64,000 nt of DNA, from the NCBI RefSeq assembly GCF_046224405.1, contig NZ_JBJXRK010000002.1, positions 129,492 through 193,491 of the forward strand, written 5' to 3'. Each line of letters opens with the position of its first letter. Position 1 is the stretch's first letter. The DNA is from Gudongella sp046224405. GTDB taxonomy: Bacteria > Bacillota > Clostridia > Tissierellales > Tissierellaceae. The position numbers were made by a program, and so were the translations under genes. Below are positions 16,132 to 24,411 of the stretch, one piece after another. The notes below the pieces were generated by a model. The model was not told the DNA's origin. It did not search any database and worked only from the letters and a program-made list of their open reading frames with translations.

Positions 16132-17919
16132 TTACATCACCGGCAACGTGATATTAACAACTGTTCCCTTGTTCTTTTTGCTGGTGATTTCTATGGTGCC
16201 TTCATGGGCCTCAATAATCTCCTTGGCTATGGAAAGACCAAGACCTGTACCGCCCATATCCCTGCTTCTTCCCTTTTCAACCCTATAGAATCTTTCAAAT
16301 ATCCTTCCCACATCCTCCTCGGGAATTCCTATTCCATTGTCAGATATGCTAACATCTATGAATCTATCACGTTTTTTTGCATTTACCCTTATTATCCCGT
16401 TATTTTCAGTGTATTTTATTGCATTGGAGAGGATATTGAGAATAACCTGTTCCATTCCATCTCTATCCGCCTTTATCATAGGTAGTTCAGGCTGAATGTA
16501 GGATTCTACTCTTTGGTTTTTTTCATGGGCCAGAAGTTGAAGCTTTCCTATGGAGTCAAGCAGCATGTCTCCAATGGAGATATTCTCCCTGTTCCACTTG
16601 GTCTTCTGGTAATCAATATTTGACAGTTGAAGAAGATCTCTTACAAGCCTTCCCATCCTGTCACACTCCCTGTCAATAACGGACAGAAACCTCTGCTGTG
16701 TGTCCTGGTCCACGTCATTTGTCATCAATGTCTCAGCATAGCTCTTTATTGTGGTGATTGGAGTCTTCAATTCATGGGATACATTGGCCACAAATTCCTT
16801 TCTCATATTATCGAGCCTGTGCTCCTGGGTAATGTCCTGCAGCACCATTATAACCCCTGCTATATGGTCCCTTTCATTTTTGTATGGGGCATACTTCACC
16901 TTGTAGACACCTTCATCCTTCTGGAAGGTTGTTTCTCCGTTCAAGGTTTCCGGATCAGTATAATCTATATTTTCCATTCCAAGCTTTTTCAGGTCGAACC
17001 TTCCAGCAGTTTCAACAAATTCATCATCTATTTCCATCAGCTTTTGCCCTATTGGGTTCGCATGGATTATATTGCCGTTTTTATCGACCGCTATTACACC
17101 CTCTGCCATATAGCTGAATATTGTATCCAGTTTGCTCCTTTCAAGGTCCATCTCCTCGATTGTATCCTTCAGCTTAAGTGTAAGGTGATTGAACATTCCT
17201 GCGAGCTGGCCAATCTCATCATCCGATTTTACCTCGACAAACTGGTCGAAGTCTCCCAGGGCCATCTCCTCCGCCTTTTTTGTAACATCCCTGATTGGTC
17301 CAGTGATGCTGCTGGCAATGAAGAACCCCAGTACAATTGTTATTCCCAGTGCTATCAAAGTTGCATTTGTAAGTATGGCTCTTGAATCATCAATGGTTCT
17401 CTGGACATTTGAAAGGTCAGATGTCATGTAAAGAATTCCGTTGATTTTTCCCACACTGGAAAATACGGGAGCTGCAAAATGCATGAACTCATTTCCCGCC
17501 ACATCATCCATTATGACAGACTGGGCCTTTTCTCCATGGAATGCACGTCCTATTATGCTGGGGTCGGTGTACCTATAGGATAGGGCATTATTACCAACTA
17601 TGGACTCATATTGCTTGTTGGTGGTGGCCAGTATTTTGGGCACATCCTCATCGTAGATTACATATAATGTCTCACCGGTTCCAAGCCTCCAGTCGTTCAG
17701 CGTTCCCTGGATTCCCTCCCTGTTTTCTGTCCAGTTCCCTGTTGCTATATAGCTAGATGTGGACATTATGGTTTCTATCTGCTGCTCCATTGAAGATCTG
17801 GCTGTTTCAAGCTGCTGATCCTCCATTCTGTTCACTATGAAAATACCTATTATAACCATGGCAATAAAAACCAGAAGGAAATACACCACGATAAATTTCC
17901 ACCTGATGCTGGAAAACAT
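16132..17919 (-). CDS. walK: Sensor histidine kinase WalK
   Basis: The start is the ATG at 17919, with AGGAGGGTCTGAT upstream and a one-base gap after the walR stop. The 595-residue protein shows two membrane helices (about 10-30 and 185-205) around an extracytoplasmic PAS-like domain. Then come HAMP (about 205-260), a cytoplasmic PAS (about 265-365) and HisKA with His382 in FVANVSHELKTPIT. The ATPase domain has N-box ILSNAIKYTEN, G1 ISDNGIGIP and G2 GGTGLGLSIAKEI. WalK phosphorylates WalR in response to cell wall state and controls autolysin and wall-synthesis genes. All catalytic residues are present. Confidence 0.95.
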   Translation of the reverse strand: MFSSIRWKFIVVYFLLVFIAMVIIGIFIVNRMEDQQLETARSSMEQQIETIMSTSSYIATGNWTENREGIQGTLNDWRLGTGETLYVIYDEDVPKILATTNKQYESIVGNNALSYRYTDPSIIGRAFHGEKAQSVIMDDVAGNEFMHFAAPVFSSVGKINGILYMTSDLSNVQRTIDDSRAILTNATLIALGITIVLGFFIASSITGPIRDVTKKAEEMALGDFDQFVEVKSDDEIGQLAGMFNHLTLKLKDTIEEMDLERSKLDTIFSYMAEGVIAVDKNGNIIHANPIGQKLMEIDDEFVETAGRFDLKKLGMENIDYTDPETLNGETTFQKDEGVYKVKYAPYKNERDHIAGVIMVLQDITQEHRLDNMRKEFVANVSHELKTPITTIKSYAETLMTNDVDQDTQQRFLSVIDRECDRMGRLVRDLLQLSNIDYQKTKWNRENISIGDMLLDSIGKLQLLAHEKNQRVESYIQPELPMIKADRDGMEQVILNILSNAIKYTENNGIIRVNAKKRDRFIDVSISDNGIGIPEEDVGRIFERFYRVEKGRSRDMGGTGLGLSIAKEIIEAHEGTIEITSKKNKGTVVNITLPVM

Positions 17920-17920
17920 A

Positions 17921-18613
17921 TCAGACCCTCCTGAAATAGTATCCAACGCCTCGTTTGGTCAGTATATACTTGAACTCACCTGAGTCGTCTTCAATTTTTT
18001 CTCTTAACCTTCGCACTGTAACATCCACCGTTCTGATGTCTCCGTAGTATTCATAGCCCCACACCTTCTCAAGAAGCTGCTCTCTTGTAAATACCTGTTC
18101 TGCACTTAGGGCAAGAAACTTCAGGAGCTCGAACTCCCTCAAGGTAAGGTCCACCACGGCGCCCTTTTTTCTTACCTCGTATTTTGTAAAGTCTATCTCC
18201 AGGTCTTCGGAGGTTATCTCAGCCGCTCCGTTTCCTGATGACAGGTCATAATCAAGTCTTCTTATGTTTGCCTTGACCCTTGCCACCAGTTCCCTCATGC
18301 TAAATGGCTTTACCATGTAATCATCCGCACCAAGTTCAAGACCAAGGACCTTATCCACCTCTTCCTCCTTTGCAGTCAGAACTATGACCGGGAATCTGAA
18401 TGTTGGCCTTATTTCCTTCAATACCTGAAAGCCATCCTTCTTGGGCATCATTATATCCAAAATGAGAAGATCAGGTTGAGTAAGCTTAATTTTCTCCAGA
18501 CCCTCTTCCCCGTCATATGCAACTGTAACCTGGAAGCCTTCCTTTTCCAGATTGAATTTAATTATATCCCCTATAGCTTTTTCATCATCGACCACAAGTA
18601 TCTTGTTGTTCAC
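17921..18613 (-). CDS. walR: Response regulator WalR
   Basis: This 230-residue OmpR/PhoB-type regulator has receiver residues Asp9, Asp10 and phosphoacceptor Asp53 (LLILDIMMPKKDG), Thr/Lys of ILTAKEEE and the VKPFSMREL loop. A winged-helix DNA-binding domain follows, ending EFKYILTKRGVGYYFR. The best start is GTG at 18613, seven to eight bases after AAAGGTG. An in-frame GTG at 18622 is the alternative. It is the essential regulator of cell wall metabolism in low-GC Gram-positives and the first gene of the operon. A sigma-A-like promoter lies at 18648-18676. Confidence 0.95.
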   Translation of the reverse strand: MNNKILVVDDEKAIGDIIKFNLEKEGFQVTVAYDGEEGLEKIKLTQPDLLILDIMMPKKDGFQVLKEIRPTFRFPVIVLTAKEEEVDKVLGLELGADDYMVKPFSMRELVARVKANIRRLDYDLSSGNGAAEITSEDLEIDFTKYEVRKKGAVVDLTLREFELLKFLALSAEQVFTREQLLEKVWGYEYYGDIRTVDVTVRRLREKIEDDSGEFKYILTKRGVGYYFRRV

Positions 18614-18647
18614 ATGAATCACACCTTTTTTTCTTTTATTTAACTAA

Positions 18648-18676
18648 ATTATCTCCTAATCAATGAAATAAGTCAA
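18648..18676 (-). promoter_or_regulatory. Sigma-A promoter for the wal operon
   Basis: On the minus strand TTGACT (18676-18671) and GATAAT (18653-18648) are 17 bases apart. The -10 ends 35 bases before the walR start. The match to the housekeeping consensus is good (5/6 and 5/6). It is back-to-back with the promoter of the cation ATPase. Confidence 0.7.
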
Positions 18677-18711
18677 TTGCTTTGAGATATTGTGTTTCTT
18701 TTAGGTTTATC

Positions 18712-18740
18712 TTGATTTATGTCTGGATGAGTACTATAAT
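18712..18740 (+). promoter_or_regulatory. Sigma-A promoter for the riboswitch-ATPase transcript
   Basis: TTGATT (18712-18717), a 17-base spacer, and a perfect TATAAT (18735-18740). The predicted start site, about 18747, coincides with the first base of the riboswitch P1 helix. That strongly supports both calls. Confidence 0.85.
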
Positions 18741-18747
18741 CATTCCA

Positions 18748-18830
18748 GCAAAATGGAGTCGCTAATATGTGATAATCATCATCACGGCCTGGCCCGGTTA
18801 TCACCTTCGTTGAAGAGGCAAGACTTTTGT
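18748..18830 (+). ncRNA. yybP-ykoY family manganese riboswitch
   Basis: The 5' side has CAAAATGGAGTCGCTA and the 3' side has AGAGGCAAGACTTTTG. These match the conserved GGAGUxGC and AGCAAGACYUU blocks that form the ends of the yybP-ykoY aptamer. The CAAAA/UUUUG bases can form P1. Internal GTGATAA...TTATCAC arms (18769-18775 and 18798-18804) form a further helix. This family binds Mn2+ and turns expression on. It lies between a promoter that starts at its first base and a cation ATPase gene. That is a known gene context for this RNA. Confidence 0.85.
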
Positions 18831-18866
18831 TCATTTAACAATGGACGAAAGTCTTTGTAATTTTTT
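18821..18866 (+). terminator. Riboswitch expression-platform terminator
   Basis: The arms AGACTTTTGTTCA (18821-18833) and TGGACGAAAGTCT (18842-18854) pair over 13 positions with two G-U pairs. They close an eight-base loop and are followed by TTGTAATTTTTT. The left arm includes the 3' strand of riboswitch P1, so P1 and the terminator exclude each other. Ligand-stabilised P1 would allow read-through into the ATPase gene. Confidence 0.85.
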
Positions 18867-18909
18867 GGGTATATACTTACTGTCATAGTGAAAGGAAAGA
18901 AGGGATAGC

Positions 18910-21609
18910 ATGGAATGGTACCAAAGGAATCCTCAGGAGTTGGCTGAAGACCTGAAGGTTAATTTATCTGCTGGAATATCCACAGAGGAAGCTACTAAAA
19001 GATTGGACGAACATGGTCAAAATGAACTTTCGGAAGAGCAGGGAAAGAGCCTGATGTCTAAGATCATCGCTCAGTTTTCTGATTTTTTGATACTTATACT
19101 TATGTCAGCGGCACTTATATCTGTTTTTGTTGGTGAAACAAAGGATGCCATAGTAATATTGTCAATTGTTATAGTAAACGCAATGCTTGGGCTGTATCAG
19201 GAAGGCAAGGCGGAAAAGGCCTTGGAGTCCCTCAAAAAGATGGCCTCTCCAACAGCAAAGGTACTTAGGGATGGAAAAACTCAAGAAATTTCTGCATCGC
19301 TGCTTGTACCAGGAGATGTTGTGATTCTTGAAACAGGTGACATAATCCCGGCGGACTTGAGGCTGATTGAAAGCTCAAACCTAAAGGTTGAGGAGGCGTC
19401 ACTTACCGGGGAATCCGTCCCCTCAGAGAAAAAGGCTTCCTTTGAGCTCACTGAGGAGACTCCTCTTGGAGACAGACGAAACATGGCCTACATGAGCACC
19501 ATTGTAACCTATGGTCGCGGCCAGGGAGTTGTGGTGGAAACAGGGGCGTCCACAGAGATTGGAAAGATTGCAACAATGATCCAATCAATAGACGAAGAGA
19601 GCACTCCTCTTCAGAAAAAGCTGAACCAGCTTGGAAAGATCCTTGGGATAACTGTAATTATTGTTTGTATAGCAGTATTTGGCATTGGAATGATTCAGGG
19701 CAGGGATCTTCTTGAGATGTTCATGATTGCAATAAGCTTGGCTGTTGCTGCAATTCCAGAGGGACTGCCTGCAATTGTTACAATTGTACTTGCCATCGGC
19801 ATGAACAAGATGGTTGAAAGAAACGCGATTGTGAAAAAGCTTCTTGCTGTTGAAACCTTAGGGGCAACCTCAGTGATATGTACAGATAAGACTGGTACCC
19901 TTACGCAAAATGAGATGACTGTCGTAAAGCTGTTCACAAACGACAGGATTGTGGATGTTGAGGGAAGGGGCTACGAGCCAGAAGGAAGATTTCTCGTTGA
20001 TGACAGGGAAATAAAGGTTGAGGAACTGAAGGGTCTGAACCTTCTTCTTACAATTTCAGCTCTTGTAAACGATGCCAAACTGGAGGAAAAGGATGACCTG
20101 TTCAAAATTCTTGGAGACCCGACTGAAGGAGCACTTCTTACCCTTGCAGAAAAGGGAGGTATCCGCTCCAAGACAATAAATGGAAAGTATCCCAGGATAA
20201 AGGAGATCCCCTTTGACTCCGAAAGGAAGATGATGACCACCTTTCATGAAATGGCCGGGAAGGATGAAATAGTTTCCTTTACCAAGGGAGCTCCAGATAT
20301 CATCATAAACAGATGCAACAAAATCCTTCTTGATGGAGATGTGATAAAGCTCACCGATGATGTCAGGGAGAGACTCCAAGATCAGAACTCTGCTTTTTCC
20401 AGGGATGCACTTAGGGTTCTGGCTTTGGCCTTCAGGGAGTATCAGAAGGTTCCAGAAGAGCCTTCCACTGAAGAACATGAAAAGGATATGATATTTGTAG
20501 GTCTGACAGGGATGATTGACCCACCAAGGCCAGAGGCAAGAGATGCGATTGCAAAATGCAAGAATGCAGGCATCAATACCATTATGATAACAGGAGACTA
20601 CAGAGAAACTGCATTTGCCATAGCCAAGGATCTGGGTCTTGCTGAAAAGGAAGAACAGGCAATAATGGGCAGCAAGATAGATTCCATCTCTGACCAGGAA
20701 TTAAGGGAAGTTGTTAAGGAAACCAAGGTATTTGCAAGAGTTTCACCGGAGCATAAGGTAAGGATTGTAACGGCTTTAAGGGCAAATGGTGATATCGCCG
20801 CAATGACCGGAGACGGAGTCAACGATGCAATGGCCATCAAAAAGGCTGACATTGGAATAGCTATGGGAATCACAGGTACTGACGTTGCCAAGAACACTGC
20901 GGACATGATACTGACAGACGATAACTTTGCCAGCATAGTTGCTGCAGTTGAAGAGGGTAGAATTATATTCTCAAATATCAAGAAATTTGTATATTTCCTT
21001 CTGTCATGTAACATCGGAGAAATTCTGCTGGTGTTTATCAGTATCCTGCTGAATCTGCCGGTCCCCTTGCTTGCTATTCAACTCCTATGGCTAAACCTTG
21101 TTACAGACAGCTTTCCTGCATTGGCCCTTGGGGTTGAAAAGGGTGAGCCGGATATAATGAACAAGCCGCCACGGGATCCAAAGGAAGCAATTCTTGACAA
21201 GAGAATGCTCTTGGGGGTGTCCTTCCAGAGCCTTGCAGTTGCTGGGGCTTCTCTGGCAGCCTACTTGATCTCTCTTAATGTGTATGGAGTGGAAAACATT
21301 GTAGAGGTAAGAACTATAACCTTTACAACCCTGATACTTTCAGAACTGCTAAGGGCATATTCCAGCAGATCACAGAACTACACCCTGTTTAAAATAGGGT
21401 TGTTCTCTAACAGAAAGATGCTGTTTGCCACAGCAGGGGCCTTCCTGCTGCTGATGGCTGTCCTGTATTTACCATTTATGAACAACATTTTCTACACCTT
21501 CCCACTTGATGGTGGGGATTGGAAAATCGTTCTCAGCTTTGCATTCATTCCCCTGATAGTTGGAGAGCTATCCAAGATAGTGTTTCCTCTAATCTTGAAG
21601 GAGGAGTAG
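18910..21609 (+). CDS. P2A-type cation-transporting ATPase (Ca2+/Mn2+ type)
   Basis: This 899-residue P-type ATPase has an N-terminal cation-ATPase domain, actuator TGES (166-169), phosphorylation site DKTGT (326-330, Asp326) and hinge TGDGVND. Transmembrane ion-site motifs are PEGLP in M4 (283-287), NIGE in M5 and NLVTD in M6. These are the residues of SERCA/PMR1-type calcium pumps. It should extrude divalent cations at ATP cost. The Mn2+ riboswitch in its leader points to manganese export as the physiological job, as for riboswitch-controlled homologues in lactic acid bacteria. The GDGVNDAMAIK variant (usually APALK) is minor. The start follows GAAAGGAAAGAAGGGATAGC. Confidence 0.95.
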   Translation: MEWYQRNPQELAEDLKVNLSAGISTEEATKRLDEHGQNELSEEQGKSLMSKIIAQFSDFLILILMSAALISVFVGETKDAIVILSIVIVNAMLGLYQEGKAEKALESLKKMASPTAKVLRDGKTQEISASLLVPGDVVILETGDIIPADLRLIESSNLKVEEASLTGESVPSEKKASFELTEETPLGDRRNMAYMSTIVTYGRGQGVVVETGASTEIGKIATMIQSIDEESTPLQKKLNQLGKILGITVIIVCIAVFGIGMIQGRDLLEMFMIAISLAVAAIPEGLPAIVTIVLAIGMNKMVERNAIVKKLLAVETLGATSVICTDKTGTLTQNEMTVVKLFTNDRIVDVEGRGYEPEGRFLVDDREIKVEELKGLNLLLTISALVNDAKLEEKDDLFKILGDPTEGALLTLAEKGGIRSKTINGKYPRIKEIPFDSERKMMTTFHEMAGKDEIVSFTKGAPDIIINRCNKILLDGDVIKLTDDVRERLQDQNSAFSRDALRVLALAFREYQKVPEEPSTEEHEKDMIFVGLTGMIDPPRPEARDAIAKCKNAGINTIMITGDYRETAFAIAKDLGLAEKEEQAIMGSKIDSISDQELREVVKETKVFARVSPEHKVRIVTALRANGDIAAMTGDGVNDAMAIKKADIGIAMGITGTDVAKNTADMILTDDNFASIVAAVEEGRIIFSNIKKFVYFLLSCNIGEILLVFISILLNLPVPLLAIQLLWLNLVTDSFPALALGVEKGEPDIMNKPPRDPKEAILDKRMLLGVSFQSLAVAGASLAAYLISLNVYGVENIVEVRTITFTTLILSELLRAYSSRSQNYTLFKIGLFSNRKMLFATAGAFLLLMAVLYLPFMNNIFYTFPLDGGDWKIVLSFAFIPLIVGELSKIVFPLILKEE

Positions 21610-21623
21610 CTTAAAATCACAAA

Positions 21624-21648
21624 CCCGGATCATATCAATTGATCCGGG
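21624..21648. terminator. Terminator of the cation ATPase gene
   Basis: Perfect nine-base arms CCCGGATCA (21624-21632) and TGATCCGGG (21640-21648), followed by CTTTTTGTTT on the plus strand. The converging pucG gene stops 12 bases further on, so it may serve both strands. Confidence 0.9.
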
Positions 21649-21660
21649 CTTTTTGTTTGA

Positions 21661-22866
21661 TTATTTATACATGTCAAGAGCTGCTTGAAGAGCCTCTCCT
21701 TTGTTGACCTTAACTCCTTTTCGGATTAGCATTGCCTCCATGGCCGAAAGGACTCTCAAAACATTTTCCTTCCTGCAGCTGTATCCCATTGTTCCAATTC
21801 TCCATATCTTTCCTGTCAATGGTCCGAATGCTGATGCAACCTCAACTCCAAAGTGATTGATCATATCCAGTTTTACTTCAGATTCAACAACCCCTTCAGG
21901 TACTTCAACACAGGTTACTGTTGGAACCTTGTCAAACTCCTGGCCGAATATTTTAAGACCCATTGCTTCAAGTCCAGCAACCAATGCCTTCTCATGAAGT
22001 TTATGTCTTTCAATTCTAGCTTCAAGACCTTCCTCCTTGATGATCCTTAATCCTTCTCTTACTGCATATAGCATCGAAGTTGCTTCTGTATGGTGATTAA
22101 GTCTTTTTGGTGACCAATACTCCTGAATCTGACTCAAATCCAGATAATTTGTCGAAATCATCCTATCGTTACGAGCTTCCTTATCAAGGCCCTGTTCAAC
22201 CTTTCTTCTCTCTGCAAGAATCTGTTCCACCCTTTCGTTGTAGGTCAATGGCGCTAAACCTGTTGGTACTGAGAGACACTTCTGAGTTCCAGAAACCACT
22301 GCATCAACTTTCCACTCATCTGTCTTGAATTCTGTACCTGTGAGAGTAGCCACAGCATCAACAACCAAGAGTATATCCTTGTCTCTGCAGTAGTGTCCTA
22401 ACTCTTTCAGTGGCTGCATCCTACCGGTTGAAGTCTCTCCATGTACTATGGCTACAACCTTCGGTTCAAATTCATCAATTTCCTTTTTGAGTTCCTCAAA
22501 TGAGTAAGTGGTTCCCCACTCAATCTCTGTGGTGTGTACGTTTCCACCTGCCCTCTTGGCAATTTCAGATAGAAGATGGCCAAATCTACCGAATATTGGG
22601 ACATAAACCTTATCTCCCTTTTCAACTATTCCAGATAGTACAGCTTCAATTCCCGCTCTTGCAGTTCCATCCACTACAAAGGCTTGTCTATTTTCCGTTT
22701 GGAAGGCGTATCTCAATAAGTCTTGAACCTCGTCCATTATATGAAGAAATGCAGGGTCATACTGCCCCAGTATTGGAGAACTCATCGCTCTAAGTACTCT
22801 TGGCTCCGCCTCAACCGGACCTGGTGTCATTATAGTTCTTTGTGGTATTACTAGTTCCTTGTACAT
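21661..22866 (-). CDS. pucG: (S)-ureidoglycine--glyoxylate aminotransferase
   Basis: This 401-residue class V PLP-dependent aminotransferase begins TIMTPGPVEAEPRVLRAMSSPILGQYDPAFL, the pattern of the AGXT/PucG group. The PLP lysine is Lys196 in SGTQKCLSVPTG and the cofactor aspartate is in DILLVVDAVATL. PucG transfers the amino group of ureidoglycine to glyoxylate, giving oxalurate and glycine. The neighbours (allantoinase, allantoate amidohydrolase, AllE, PucR, oxamate carbamoyltransferase genes) favour this over serine-pyruvate or alanine-glyoxylate aminotransferase. The start has AAGGAGGTATTTT upstream. Oxalurate from this reaction would feed the FdrA/DUF1116/DUF2877 enzyme in the same island. 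Confidence 0.85.
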   Translation of the reverse strand: MYKELVIPQRTIMTPGPVEAEPRVLRAMSSPILGQYDPAFLHIMDEVQDLLRYAFQTENRQAFVVDGTARAGIEAVLSGIVEKGDKVYVPIFGRFGHLLSEIAKRAGGNVHTTEIEWGTTYSFEELKKEIDEFEPKVVAIVHGETSTGRMQPLKELGHYCRDKDILLVVDAVATLTGTEFKTDEWKVDAVVSGTQKCLSVPTGLAPLTYNERVEQILAERRKVEQGLDKEARNDRMISTNYLDLSQIQEYWSPKRLNHHTEATSMLYAVREGLRIIKEEGLEARIERHKLHEKALVAGLEAMGLKIFGQEFDKVPTVTCVEVPEGVVESEVKLDMINHFGVEVASAFGPLTGKIWRIGTMGYSCRKENVLRVLSAMEAMLIRKGVKVNKGEALQAALDMYK

Positions 22867-22984
22867 AAAATACCTCCTTAATAATTTAACTATCCCATAT
22901 TACTATTTTCCTACATTTTCTCTTATATTTAACTATCAAATAGTGATAAAGAATATATGTTTTTATGGTATTTTATGATAATTC

Positions 22985-23023
22985 GTAATAAAAATAAGCC
23001 CGCCATCAAGAATGATGACAGGC
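22985..23023 (-). terminator. Terminator of the NCS1 permease gene
   Basis: On the minus strand GCCTGTCATCA (23023-23013) pairs with TGATGGCGGGC (23008-22998), with two G-U pairs and a four-base loop, and is followed by TTATTTTTATT. It lies just behind the permease stop codon. The remaining AT-rich gap up to pucG (22867-22984) must hold the pucG promoter, but I cannot pin it. Confidence 0.8.
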
Positions 23024-23029
23024 ACTTTG

Positions 23030-24397
23030 TTAACTCTCAAATATGGTTCCTTTTCTAAATGATGCCGCTTTATCCCAGTTTTTCATTAAGTAGTAGTATA
23101 TCAACCCGGTTGGGATAAGACTTGCGTACCAAGAAACCTGAACAAAGAAGAGCGATATTATTGATCCAACTGCAATAGCAGCTACTCCTGCCCAGTTGAT
23201 TCCCTTAAACGGTCCTTCCATGTCATAGTAATCATTTAAATCCAACTTCTTCTTTCTAAGTAGGAAATAGTCAACTATAAGCACTGAAAAAATCGGTCCC
23301 AGGAAAGCTGAGTAAATCTGGACAAACAATGACAAGCCAGCTGCAGACTCCTCTCTTACCAAAAGCCAAGGAAAAGACATTATTGACAACATTCCCACTA
23401 TCACAACAGCCTTCTTGTATGATATTTTAAATGAATTCATAAGGACATATACTGGTGGAACTATATTGTTCAAAACGTTCGTGGTAACCTGTGCAAATGC
23501 CACAAACACAAGGGTAATTACTGTCAGGAACTGATTGTCAATTGCCGTTGAAAATACCACGACAGGGTCATTGCTACCAGTAGCTCCTGAAACCATAAGT
23601 CCAATTAGACCCATGAACAAGGTAGCAGGGAGTATGGCGAACATATAGATCATACCTGTTGTGGAGGGTCTTGATTTCTTCACCAGCTCTCTTGAATAGT
23701 CAGATGCATTTAATATCATAGTGGCATAAATCCCAAGGAATGCCGTTGTACCACCCCAGAAGGGAAGTCCCCAGGTTCCTTCTATATTGGTTATTGTAGC
23801 GGCAACCTCAACACCGTATTTTGTGTAGACTGTATAGAACATGTATCCAAGAGCGCCTATAATGAATACTACCGCTATGTTTTCCAGCCATTTTATGCCG
23901 TGGAATCCATTGATTGCCAAAACTACTTGAAGTGCAGTAAATAGAACAAATATCACCGGTAAGTTATCAAATCCTGTCAAGGTTCTTAAAGTTATGTTTA
24001 GCGCCCCTGCACCAACCCAACTCTGAAATCCAAACCACACTATTGCAGGTATCCCTCTTAGTAATCCCGGAAGCTGAACACCTAGGGAGCCGAATGAACT
24101 TCTTGCCTGAATTGTAAAGGGGATTCCGTATTTATGGCCAGCAGCACCCGCAAGAACCAAGGCTATTGCTATTACTCCACAGCCTATGGCCATTGCCACT
24201 ATAGCTTGTGTCAAATTTAAAATTCCTATTAAGCTTGCTCCCATTGAAAATGTTCCAATGGAAACGCATCCACCCATAAATGCTGCGAAGTAAGAAAGTT
24301 TGTCCATGATCCTTTCTTTTGTTGGCAACAGTTCAGGACTAACATCCTTCATCAAACTCTCATCTACGTTTTTCATTTCATACTCCATGGTTGTCAT
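23030..24397 (-). CDS. NCS1 family purine/allantoin permease
   Basis: The start is the ATG at 24397, behind GGAGGCGAAATT. The 455-residue protein has about 12 membrane helices and the family-specific segments FMGGCVSIGTFSMGASL near the N terminus, GHKYGIPFTIQARSSFG and GIPAIVWFGFQSWVGAGALN. These place it in the nucleobase:cation symporter-1 family (cytosine, hydantoin, allantoin). The start lies 14 bases after the allantoinase stop, in the same operon, so allantoin (or a purine precursor) is the likely cargo. The equivalent in Bacillus is PucI. Specificity is inferred from context. Confidence 0.85.
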   Translation of the reverse strand: MTTMEYEMKNVDESLMKDVSPELLPTKERIMDKLSYFAAFMGGCVSIGTFSMGASLIGILNLTQAIVAMAIGCGVIAIALVLAGAAGHKYGIPFTIQARSSFGSLGVQLPGLLRGIPAIVWFGFQSWVGAGALNITLRTLTGFDNLPVIFVLFTALQVVLAINGFHGIKWLENIAVVFIIGALGYMFYTVYTKYGVEVAATITNIEGTWGLPFWGGTTAFLGIYATMILNASDYSRELVKKSRPSTTGMIYMFAILPATLFMGLIGLMVSGATGSNDPVVVFSTAIDNQFLTVITLVFVAFAQVTTNVLNNIVPPVYVLMNSFKISYKKAVVIVGMLSIMSFPWLLVREESAAGLSLFVQIYSAFLGPIFSVLIVDYFLLRKKKLDLNDYYDMEGPFKGINWAGVAAIAVGSIISLFFVQVSWYASLIPTGLIYYYLMKNWDKAASFRKGTIFES

Positions 24398-24411
24398 AAT
24401 TTCGCCTCCGT

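Noticed and set aside
16627..17385. 252-codon open frame opposite walK
   Set aside because: It is antisense to a complete walK gene and is not like any protein I know.
20056..20478. Long open frame opposite the cation ATPase
   Set aside because: It is antisense to a well-conserved P-type ATPase. Its length follows from the codon bias of the true gene.
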